DNA from: Lentisphaerota bacterium
GTDB lineage: Bacteria > Verrucomicrobiota > Kiritimatiellia > UBA8416 > JAIOPI01
Direction: 5' to 3'
DNA: 64,000 nt
Assembly (NCBI GenBank): GCA_021413965.1
Contig: JAIOPI010000040.1
Span: forward strand, 62,001 to 126,000
Shown here: one piece after another, positions 36,551 through 44,080 of the stretch
Position numbering within the stretch: the stretch's first letter is position 1
How the letters are laid out: the number at the start of each line of letters is the position of its first letter
Translations under genes and position numbers: made by a program
Notes under the pieces: generated by a model
Told to the model about the DNA's origin: nothing
The model's input: only the letters and a program-made list of their open reading frames with translations
Databases searched by the model: none

Positions 36551-37426
36551 TCAACCGGCCGGGAGCACGGCCGTGACGATGCGGTCGAGGCCGGCCAGAT
36601 CCTGGCGCACGGCGATCTGGTCGAAGCCCGCGTCGCGCACGATATCGCGCACCGCCTCGCCCTGGTCGGCGCCGATCTCCAGAAAAATCAGGCCGCCGGG
36701 CTTGAGCACGATCGTCGCGTCGTAGACGACGCCCTCGATCACGTCCACGCCGCGCTCGCCGCCGTCGAGCGCCACGCGCGGCTCGTGATCGCGCACCTGC
36801 GTCTGCAGCGTCTCGATCACGGCGGTTGGAATGTAGGGCAGGTTGGAGATGATGGCGTCTGCCGTCTCGGGCTCCATGGCGTCGCCGAGTTCGGCATGGG
36901 CGAAGGTGACCTGATCGGCCACGCCCAGCTCGGCCGCGTTCTCGCGCGCGAGGGCCAGCGCTTCGGGGCTGATGTCGAAGGCCAGGTAGTGCGCGTCGGG
37001 GCGGGCCTTCGCCAGGCTGACGATGATGCACCCCGAACCGGTGCCGACATCCACGATCACCGGTTTGCCGCGCTGCCACAGGGGCACGCAGGCCAGCACC
37101 GCTTCCACGAGCAACTCGGTTTCGGGGCGCGGGATCAGTGCGCGCTTGTCGGTCTTGATGTTATGGCCCATGAAGCCGGTTTCGCCGATCACGTATTGCA
37201 CGGGCTCGCCGGCGGCGACGCGCTTCACGCCGCGTCGCATGGCCTCGAGCTGCTTCTCTGTGAGCACGACGTCGAACTTGAAGGGGATCTCCAGGTGCTT
37301 GCAGTTCAGCAGTCGGCTGAGGAGGAGCTTGGCCGCGAGGCCCGGGCCCTCGACGCCTTTGCCCGCCAGGTACTGGGTGGCTGCCATCAGCACGTCGACG
37401 ACCTTCTTCGGCGCGGTTTCGCTCAT
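36551..37426 (-). CDS. prmC: Release factor glutamine methyltransferase PrmC
   Basis: 291 residues from ATG 37426. Conserved blocks are YVIGETGFMGH, LIPRPETELLVE (97-108) and the SAM-binding VDVGTGSGC (125-133). The catalytic motif reads SNLPYIP at 194-200, where the family has NPPY. PrmC methylates the Gln of the GGQ loop in RF1 and RF2; the RF1 gene (prfA) is 2.7 kb away. The NPPY to NLPY change is notable because this loop holds the Gln side chain. Other features are so typical that PrmC remains the best call. Confidence 0.88.
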   Translation of the reverse strand: MSETAPKKVVDVLMAATQYLAGKGVEGPGLAAKLLLSRLLNCKHLEIPFKFDVVLTEKQLEAMRRGVKRVAAGEPVQYVIGETGFMGHNIKTDKRALIPRPETELLVEAVLACVPLWQRGKPVIVDVGTGSGCIIVSLAKARPDAHYLAFDISPEALALARENAAELGVADQVTFAHAELGDAMEPETADAIISNLPYIPTAVIETLQTQVRDHEPRVALDGGERGVDVIEGVVYDATIVLKPGGLIFLEIGADQGEAVRDIVRDAGFDQIAVRQDLAGLDRIVTAVLPAG

Positions 37427-37513
37427 GCCCGCAGCGTAGCGCAGCCCGCGACAGCGGGCAATGACTTTGCCTCGGTGCGGCGCGCTGGGCCGGGGGGCGT
37501 AGGGTGGCGGGGG

Positions 37514-38038
37514 GCTGGTGCCGTGAAGGTGGCGTGCGTTTGGTGCGGATGTGAGTGTCCATTTCGCCCCATCCGCGGCGTTGTCTTGGGCGGCGCGTAC
37601 CAGGAGTACAGCGCCGCCGGCGACGCCTTGCGGCTGAGGCAAACTGGACGCTCACATCCGCATCCCGCCCGGGGCCGGGCGGGCACCCAAACACACACCA
37701 CGTTGGCCCTCGCGTTGCGCCCCGCGGAGGAGCCCCTCGCGGACTCGGGGCTGGCGGGGCGCTCGCGAGTTCGGAGGGGGCGCGAAGGGGAGTCTTCGCA
37801 GGTCCCATTCCTGTTCCGAACTCGCCATCGCCCCGCTCCGCCCGGCGGGGCGATAGGCGAGGGCAACCGTGGTGTGCGTTTGGCATCGCGCCGCAGGCGC
37901 GATGCGCCAATGGGGTGGCCAGTTTGCCCCAGCCTCAAGGCGTCGCCGGCGGCGCTGTACTCCTGGTACGTGCCGCCGGCGAGAACGCAGAGGATGGGGC
38001 GAAATGGCCGCCCCAGTGGCGCACCAAACGCACACCAC
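37514..38038. repeat. Mosaic inverted-repeat array 1, upstream of PhyH-like gene
   Basis: The motif GTGGTGTGCGTTTGG or its complement occurs at 37529-37543 (+), 37687-37701 (-), 37869-37883 (+) and 38024-38038 (-); two copies are exact and two have one change. Pairs enclose hairpin-forming cargo. The middle part (37702-37868) begins GTTGGCCCTCGC and ends GCGAGGGCAAC. An 89-base module is present twice in opposite orientation (37559-37647, 37919-38007; 80 of 89 bases equal). It begins with GCTGGTGCCGTGAA at 37514, as array 2 does at 39045. No credible gene inside; it accounts for the 760-base gap between prmC and the next gene. Confidence 0.9.
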
Positions 38039-38187
38039 CTTCCACCCGCCCGCCCCATATCCCGCTCCACCGCCTCGCCCCTTTGGGCGCGCTTTTGCTT
38101 TGCTTTCGGGCGGCGGGACGGGCAGATTTCTGGCCTGCCAGCCGACGCACGCCGGGTGTTGCGCCGGCCTAACAAAGGAGTCTGCCC

Positions 38188-39030
38188 ATGCGTGAACCGT
38201 CTGCCCTCGATGATTTTCTGTTCGACCTCCGCGGCTTTCTGGTCCTCGAAAATACCGTGTCGCCCAAGCTGCTGGCAGACCTCAACCACGTCTTCGACAC
38301 CTTCCCCAAGCTGGAGTACGGGCAGTGGTGGCGGAACTGCCACCGCCGCGACTACACCCAGCACACGGGCTTCGAGCTGCACAACTGCGTCGAGGCCGGC
38401 GCGCCGTTTGAAGAGATGATCGACCATCCCTCCTGGATCAAGCTCGTGCAGCGCTACTGCGGCGATGATCAATCCTACACGCAGGGGCTGTTCATCGACG
38501 AGTGCATCGCCTCCATCCGCCGCTCCGGTGGTCATCACCCCGTGCACTCTGGCGGTTTTCGCGGGTCGACGCGCGGCATGTACACCTACAAGCACAACGT
38601 CTTCCGCTGCGGGCAGGTGAACATCATTCTGGCCCTGACGGACATCGGCCCCGGCGACGGGCCCACCATGGTCATCCCCGGCAGCCACAAATCGAATTTT
38701 CCGCATCCGCTGGCAGGCGACTACCTCAAGGGTGATCGCATGGACGACCTGCCCGGGGCGATTCCCGTGCACATGAAGGCGGGCGACGCGCTGATGTTCG
38801 TGGATGGCATGATGCACGGCGGCAGCAGCCGCACGAACCCGGGGGAGCGGCGCATCATCATCTATCGCTACGGGGTGAGCTGGGGCGCGACGCGCTACGG
38901 CTACCGTTATTCGGACGAGTTGCTGGCGCGCCTGACGCCCGAGCGCCGCCGGATCCTGCAGCCCATCGCCCCGCTGTCCGCTAGCACCTCCAACCAGCTC
39001 CAGCCGCCGCCGTACAACACCAAGGGCTGA
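38188..39030 (+). CDS. Phytanoyl-CoA dioxygenase (PhyH) family protein
   Basis: 280 residues with AAAGGAG 9 bases before the ATG. The PhyH double-stranded beta-helix is seen as GQVNIILALTDIGPGDGPTM, VIPGSHKSNFPH and VDGMMHGGSS (distal His). The proximal Fe ligand pair HxD is not in its usual place; the region reads HPVHSGGFRG...MYTYKHN. Either the ligands are shifted or the iron site is altered. Fe/2-oxoglutarate hydroxylation of a small molecule would be the family reaction; the substrate is unknown. Both sides are bounded by arrays of the same repeat family. Confidence 0.75.
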   Translation: MREPSALDDFLFDLRGFLVLENTVSPKLLADLNHVFDTFPKLEYGQWWRNCHRRDYTQHTGFELHNCVEAGAPFEEMIDHPSWIKLVQRYCGDDQSYTQGLFIDECIASIRRSGGHHPVHSGGFRGSTRGMYTYKHNVFRCGQVNIILALTDIGPGDGPTMVIPGSHKSNFPHPLAGDYLKGDRMDDLPGAIPVHMKAGDALMFVDGMMHGGSSRTNPGERRIIIYRYGVSWGATRYGYRYSDELLARLTPERRRILQPIAPLSASTSNQLQPPPYNTKG

Positions 39031-39044
39031 AGCCAGGCATGGCG

Positions 39045-39361
39045 GCTGGTGCCGTGAAAGTGGTGTGCGTTTGGTGCGCCGCGGGCGCGGCGATCTTGCC
39101 ATAGCGCGGCGTTGCGTGACGCGGCGCATCCCGCCCGTGGCCGGGCGGGCACCCAAACGCACACCACGTTGGCCCTCGCCGATCGCCCCGCCGGGCGGAG
39201 CGGGGCGATGGCGAGTTCGGATGAGGAATCGATCCTGCAAGGGACGTCTTTCGCGCCTCCTCCTGACTCGCCATCGCTCCGCGCCTCTGGCGGGGCGATA
39301 GGCGAGGGCAACCGTGGTGTGCGTTTGGCTTCGCGCCAGTGGCGCACCAAACGCACACCAC
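39045..39361. repeat. Mosaic inverted-repeat array 2, downstream of PhyH-like gene
   Basis: Four exact copies of GTGGTGTGCGTTTGG alternate in strand: 39060-39074 (+), 39153-39167 (-), 39314-39328 (+) and 39347-39361 (-), the same order as array 1. The first cargo ends GCATCCCGCCCG..GGCCGGGCGGGC as in array 1. The middle (39168-39313) again runs from GTTGGCCCTCGC to GCGAGGGCAAC. The last cargo is only 18 bases. The array lies in the same orientation as array 1, 1.5 kb away. Confidence 0.9.
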
Positions 39362-39413
39362 ATTCGCGGGAGCCGCCGCCGTGCCGTCGGGTACACCGGC
39401 GCCTGCGCGCGGT

Positions 39414-39451
39414 AAAAAAAAGTGGGCAGCCGGCCTCCACCGGTTGCCCAC
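39414..39451 (-). terminator. Intrinsic terminator of the secreted-protein gene
   Basis: On the minus strand a 12-bp stem (39451-39440 with 39433-39422, one G-T pair, 6-base loop) is followed by eight T (39421-39414). It lies 37 bases after the stop of the gene at 39488-39856. A textbook Rho-independent terminator. Confidence 0.85.
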
Positions 39452-39487
39452 GCTTGCGGCCCATTCATGACGATGGGTTTCGGCTCA

Positions 39488-39856
39488 CTACATCGCCTTG
39501 GCCGTGGCCTCCTTGTAGGACTTCACGGTCAGCACGCCCGCGTGTTCGGTGCCTGCCGCCGTGACGGTCTTGTTGGCTTCGCCGGCGAGTTTCTTGCCTT
39601 CCTCGTCCAGGGCGACCTTCACATTGGCCCCGCCGCTGGACGGCATGATCGCCACCGCCGTGACCTCGCCCTTGGCATCCTTGGTCACGTGCACCATGCC
39701 TCTGAGCGTGACCTCCTTTCCCTCGGCCTGCCGGATGCCCGCCTGGGCGTGCGACGGTTTGCTGGCGGTGTGAGTGGCGGTTTCGGCGCGTGCGGATGGC
39801 AGGGCGGCGGACAGCCCCACCACGCACGCGATCACGGCAACGGCATACGATTTCAT
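39488..39856 (-). CDS. Small secreted protein of unknown function
   Basis: 122 residues from ATG 39856; 39868 is an alternative start. A signal peptide (MKSYAVAVIACVVGLSAALP, cleavage after SARA) is clear. The mature part has one beta-rich domain, EVTLRGMVHVTKDAKGEVTA then AIMPSSGG and VKVALDEEGKKLAGEANKT, resembling a small OB-like or barrel fold of periplasmic proteins. No Cys or metal motif. No family recognised with confidence. Ends in a strong intrinsic terminator and has its own promoter region. Confidence 0.75.
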   Translation of the reverse strand: MKSYAVAVIACVVGLSAALPSARAETATHTASKPSHAQAGIRQAEGKEVTLRGMVHVTKDAKGEVTAVAIMPSSGGANVKVALDEEGKKLAGEANKTVTAAGTEHAGVLTVKSYKEATAKAM

Positions 39857-40152
39857 ATTCGATCCCATCCTTGCGGTCTGATTGTGAAACGACACGAACA
39901 CCCGATCTTCCTCACGTTGCACGTACTCGCGACCACCTCCCTCGGTTCTGGCGACGCCCCGCTCGCGCTGATCGCCGCATGGCGTGCGTCGCATGGAACG
40001 AGAGGGCTTTAGCAGGGAGCGTGCCACGCGGAATCAAGGCCCGCCGCGCTCGCGAGGCGCCGCCAAAGGGCGGATTTCACGGATGTGTGCGGCCGGCGGC
40101 GGCGGGCGGCCGTGCCAGCTTGTCGTCAGACCGTGCCAGAGTGTCCGGGCTG

Positions 40153-41247
40153 CTAGGCCGGGGTGTTCTTGATCTCTTCAGCCAGGCGCAACTCGAGGTC
40201 GTGGTCGCGCAGCGCCTGGATGACGGGGGCGATGTCGCCCTCGACAATGCGGTCCAGGCTGTAGAGTGTGAGATTGATGCGGTGGTCCGTCAGGCGGTTC
40301 TGCGGGAAGCTATAGGTGCGGATGCGCTGGGAGCGGTCGCCGGAGCCGGTCAGGGCCCGCCGCTTCTTGCCCAGCTTCTCCTCCTCGGCCTGGCGCTTGC
40401 GATCGAGGATGCGCGACTTCAGCACGGTCAGCGCCTTCTCCCGGTTGCGATGCTGGGACTTCTCGTCCTGGCACTGCACGACCAGCCCGGTGGGGAAATG
40501 CGTGATGCGCACGGCGGAGTCCGTGGTGTTGACGCTCTGGCCGCCGGGGCCGCTCGAGCGGAAGATGTCGATCCGGATTTCGTCCGGCTTGATCTCGATC
40601 TCGTCTTCGGGCTCGGCTTCGGGGAACACCGCCACGGTGGCGGCCGAGGTGTGGATGCGGCCCGCCGCCTCGGTGACGGGGATGCGTTGCACCCGGTGTC
40701 CGCCACTCTCATACTGCAGGTCGCGGTAGACGTCCTCGCCCTCCACGGTGAATACGATTTCTTTGAAGCCGCGCAGCTCGCCCGCGCTGGCGTCGATGAT
40801 GCCAAGCCGCCAGCCGCGGCTTTCCGCATAGCGGCTGTACATGCGGAACAGGTCGCCCGCAAACAAGGCCGCCTCCGTGCCCCCCGTGCCCGCACGGATC
40901 TCGATGACGGCGTTGCGCGCCTCGTCGGGGTCGGGGGGCAGCAGGGCCAGGAGCAGGTCCTTCTCGAGTGCCGGCAGCGCCGCCTCCGCGTCCGCGAGCT
41001 CGGCCTTGGCGAGATCCATCAGCTCGCGATCTGACTCGCCCGAGGCCAGCAGGACGCGATGCTCCGCAGCCTCGTGCTGGACTTTGAAGAACGCGTCGGC
41101 TTTGCCGGACAGCTTGCGCAGGGCGGCGTGCTCACGTACGAGCTGCTGGAAACGTTTGGAATTGGCGGCCGCCTGGGGCGCGGACAGTTCCGCTTCCAGG
41201 CGGGGCAGGCGGGAGAGGACCCGGTCGATGTGGGATCGGTCGATCAT
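40153..41247 (-). CDS. prfA: Peptide chain release factor 1
   Basis: 364 residues. The stop-codon anticodon-like tripeptide PVT (190-192) lies in HRVQRIPVTEAAGRIHTSA, marking RF1 (UAG/UAA) rather than RF2 (SPF). The peptidyl-tRNA hydrolysis loop GPGGQSVNTTDSAVR has GGQ at 235-237; its Gln is the PrmC target. IRAGTGGTEAALFAGDL is the family N-terminal signature. Follows rpmE (L31) on the same strand with 125 bases between, an order known in other bacteria. Confidence 0.96.
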   Translation of the reverse strand: MIDRSHIDRVLSRLPRLEAELSAPQAAANSKRFQQLVREHAALRKLSGKADAFFKVQHEAAEHRVLLASGESDRELMDLAKAELADAEAALPALEKDLLLALLPPDPDEARNAVIEIRAGTGGTEAALFAGDLFRMYSRYAESRGWRLGIIDASAGELRGFKEIVFTVEGEDVYRDLQYESGGHRVQRIPVTEAAGRIHTSAATVAVFPEAEPEDEIEIKPDEIRIDIFRSSGPGGQSVNTTDSAVRITHFPTGLVVQCQDEKSQHRNREKALTVLKSRILDRKRQAEEEKLGKKRRALTGSGDRSQRIRTYSFPQNRLTDHRINLTLYSLDRIVEGDIAPVIQALRDHDLELRLAEEIKNTPA

Positions 41248-41372
41248 GTCGGCTCAGGCACCCGCGCCTTGAGCGCGACGTGGCGCCCCTGCGGGATCAC
41301 GGCTGGCTGGTCCTGAAAACACTTCGGGCCAGATCGCGGCGGAGCCTCGACCTGGCCCGAATCCACGCGGCG

Positions 41373-41573
41373 CTACTTCCGCGCGTAACGCTTACGGAAC
41401 TGCTCGACGCGACCTTCCGCATCAATGAACGTCGCCTGCCCCGTAAAGAACGGGTGGCAAGCTGAGCATGTATTGATGCTCATGTCCTTGGCGGTAGACC
41501 GCGTGTGGAAAACGTGACCGCACGCGCACGTGATCGTCGCGTCCTGGTAATCGGGGTGAATGCCCTTTTTCAT
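41373..41573 (-). CDS. rpmE: 50S ribosomal protein L31 (zinc form)
   Basis: 66 residues. MKKGIHPDYQ start and the four zinc Cys (C16, C18, C36, C39) define the C+ form of bL31. The C-terminal HPFFTGQATFIDAEGRVEQF is standard. Bridges the 30S head and 50S central protuberance. Upstream of prfA on the same strand. A zinc-independent paralogue would be expected only if the organism meets zinc limitation; none is seen here. Confidence 0.96.
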   Translation of the reverse strand: MKKGIHPDYQDATITCACGHVFHTRSTAKDMSINTCSACHPFFTGQATFIDAEGRVEQFRKRYARK

Positions 41574-41792
41574 GGCCTTATCCTCTCGCTCTGAAAGGCA
41601 AGCAGGGTGTCACAACGGGGGGAGGGGACGCAAGCTCGAAAAGGGGTGAATTTGTTTGAATCGTTTTCCTGCGGCCCTATAGTTTTGACGTTCTGGTTCC
41701 TGTCGCGGTCATGCGCGTCGCCGGCGTCTGGTTTGCCCTGCGGGGCCGCCGGGGCGGCGCGCTGTCCGGCGCGCGGATTTGTCAAAGGTGGC

Positions 41793-43421
41793 ATGCGAGT
41801 TTCTTGGACAACATCATGGGTGTGGCTCGGGGTGCCGTGGCTGATGGCCACGGCGGGTTGCGGCGGAAGCTATCAGAAGCATCTGGATGCCGGGTTCGCG
41901 GATCTGGCGCGCACGAACTACGTCGATGCGGCACGGCACTTTGAACGGGTGGCGCAGCGCCAGCCGCCCCAATCCACCGCCTTCTACAACCTCGGGCTGG
42001 CCTACTGGAAGCTGGGCTACACGGATCAGGCCGTCGACGCCCTCACCATGGCGGGCGATCTCGAGCACAACGACCCGCGGCCCATGCTGCTGCTCACGGA
42101 AGTGCTGCAGGACGCGAAGCGCTGGGACGAGGCGCGCAAGGTGCTGACGACGATCAGCAACGGCCTGCCGGAGCGACCGGACCTGGTGACGCGGCTCGCG
42201 CGGCTGGAGTACCGCGCGGGTAATGCCGAGCAGGCGGCGACGTACCTGGACAACGCGCTGCAGCTCGATCCATCCTATCCCCCCGCGCTCTACAACATGG
42301 CCGTGCTGGCCCGCGATCAGCAGAAGGATGCGCTGACGGCCATGCGCTTCTTCAGCCGGTTCCTCGCGGTGTCGACGGACCAGGCGCGCATTGATCGCGT
42401 GCACGAAGAGCTCGCGCGCCTGCGGCAGCCGTTCCGCCCCAAGCCCCCGGCGCCGCCGCGACCCACAACGATGGTGTCCGGGGCCGAGGCGCCCCCGCCG
42501 GCTGTGCCCGTGGCCCCTGCCCCGGGGCCGGCGCCCGTGCTGGCCCCCGTCTCGGATGCCGCCATGGCCGTGACCCTGCTGGAGCAGGCGCGCGCGTCCC
42601 TGGGGGCCGAAGCCTACGACGAAGCCCTGGTCCTGCTCGGCCAGGCGCGCGCCCGCGATCCGCGCAACGCGGACGTCCTGTGGACCACCGCGGGCCTCTA
42701 TGACCAGCAGCTCGGGCAGCCGCAGAAAGCGGAGTCGATCCTGCGCGAGTTCGTCCGCCTCTTCCCGCAGGACGTGCGCGTCCTGGCCGCCCAGCGCCGC
42801 CTGGGCCTGGTCGCCGGCCATGGGGCCACGGCCTCGCCGCCGTCTCCGCCGCCGCCGACGACCACCGTCCTGATCACGCGGTCGGTCCAGTCGCCCCCGC
42901 CGACCCCGTCGACGGCCCCGTCCCGCGCCCAGGCCACGGCCCGCCAGTCGTCGCAGACCGTCTGGCGTCAGGCCCTTGACGCGCATGCCGCCGGCCAGTG
43001 GGCGGAGGCCATTCGCCTCTATGAAACCGTGCTCACGCTCGACCCGCGCTTTGCCAGCGCCGCGTTCAACCTGGGGGTCGCCTACAAGTCACAAGGCAAC
43101 GTGCCGTACGCGCAGGCGGCCTTCAGCCGGGCAACAGCGATCGATCCGCGCATGGCCAAGGCGCACTACATGCTGGCGGTCGTCTATCGCGAGCAGGGCG
43201 ACCGTACCAGTGCCATCGATTCCGCCAAGCGCGCGCTGGGTGTGGATCCCAACGACGACAAGACGCATTACCTGCTCGGCCTGCTCTACCGGGATTCGAT
43301 GCGGTACGATCTGGCGCGGTATCACTTCAAACGGGCTGTCGAGCTGGCGCCGGATCGCGCGACGGCCGACAAGGCGCGCACGGCGTTGGCCAGCATGCCG
43401 ACGCCGGGTGCCAAGCGGTAG
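41793..43421 (+). CDS. TPR-repeat lipoprotein
   Basis: 542 residues from ATG 41793 (AAAGGTGGC just upstream); a longer in-frame start at 41607 lacks sense. The signal sequence ends ATAGC, probably lipidated. An N-terminal TPR block (HFERVAQRQPPQSTAFYNLG, then about four repeats), a Pro-rich linker (KPPAPPRPT), a short middle TPR pair, a second Pro/Ser/Thr linker, and a C-terminal TPR block (AAFNLGVAYKSQGNVPYAQ, HYMLAVVYREQGD) follow. A scaffold in the cell envelope is likely. Followed at 8 bases by a CvpA-like gene. Confidence 0.8.
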   Translation: MRVSWTTSWVWLGVPWLMATAGCGGSYQKHLDAGFADLARTNYVDAARHFERVAQRQPPQSTAFYNLGLAYWKLGYTDQAVDALTMAGDLEHNDPRPMLLLTEVLQDAKRWDEARKVLTTISNGLPERPDLVTRLARLEYRAGNAEQAATYLDNALQLDPSYPPALYNMAVLARDQQKDALTAMRFFSRFLAVSTDQARIDRVHEELARLRQPFRPKPPAPPRPTTMVSGAEAPPPAVPVAPAPGPAPVLAPVSDAAMAVTLLEQARASLGAEAYDEALVLLGQARARDPRNADVLWTTAGLYDQQLGQPQKAESILREFVRLFPQDVRVLAAQRRLGLVAGHGATASPPSPPPPTTTVLITRSVQSPPPTPSTAPSRAQATARQSSQTVWRQALDAHAAGQWAEAIRLYETVLTLDPRFASAAFNLGVAYKSQGNVPYAQAAFSRATAIDPRMAKAHYMLAVVYREQGDRTSAIDSAKRALGVDPNDDKTHYLLGLLYRDSMRYDLARYHFKRAVELAPDRATADKARTALASMPTPGAKR

Positions 43422-43429
43422 GGGATGCC

Positions 43430-43963
43430 ATGTTCACGGATCTTCCCGTCCCGGGATTGCTCGATGTGGTGGCGGTGGCCGTCATCGCCCTGGCGGCGCT
43501 GCGCGGATCGTTTCGAGGCATGTCGGGCGAATTGGCCGGGCTGTTCGGCAACGCGGCCGCCCTCATGGCCGGGATCGTCTGCTACCACCCGCTTGGCGAC
43601 TGGCTGATCCAGCACTCCAAGTTCACGGGCCGCGCGGCCTTCGCCACCGCCTTCATCGCCATCGTCCTGGCCTGCATCATCGTCATGCTGATCCTGCGCT
43701 GGACCCTCGGGCGCGTGCTGCATGTCGTCGTGGAGGATGGCATCAACCGCACGGGCGGCGTCATCGCCGGGGTGGTCCGCGGCATCCTCTTCACGACGAC
43801 CGTGTTTATTGCCATGAACCTGATTCCCCACGAGGGCTTGAACCGCCGCTTCGGGGAGGAGTCGCTGGTCGGCACGCTGGTGCAGCGCGCCACGCCGCAC
43901 CTGCGCAATGTGATCGAAAACGCCGGAAACTTCGAATTTCTCTACCGCGGCGACGATTTGTAA
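43430..43963 (+). CDS. CvpA family membrane protein
   Basis: 177 residues with four transmembrane segments. LLDVVAVAVIALAALRGSFR at the start is the CvpA/colicin V production signature, followed by GLFGNAAALMAGIV and RTGGVIAGVVRGILFTT. CvpA proteins are inner-membrane proteins tied to envelope integrity, with unclear mechanism. It is likely co-transcribed with the TPR lipoprotein and perhaps dnaG (117-base gap). Confidence 0.82.
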   Translation: MFTDLPVPGLLDVVAVAVIALAALRGSFRGMSGELAGLFGNAAALMAGIVCYHPLGDWLIQHSKFTGRAAFATAFIAIVLACIIVMLILRWTLGRVLHVVVEDGINRTGGVIAGVVRGILFTTTVFIAMNLIPHEGLNRRFGEESLVGTLVQRATPHLRNVIENAGNFEFLYRGDDL

Positions 43964-44080
43964 GCCGTTACGCGATCGCGGCCGCCTGGTGCGCGGCGAT
44001 CGCACGCGCCGCCGGTGGCGGGCGGTGGTCCCGGCGGCCGGCGCCGCGCGATGGTGGCGTCTCATCTGTCAGAGTGAACC

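Noticed and set aside
37514..39361. Integron attC sites or a CRISPR array
   Set aside because: The motif lacks the GTTRRRY/RYYYAAC core sites, there is no integron integrase, and motif strands alternate with irregular spacers, unlike CRISPR.
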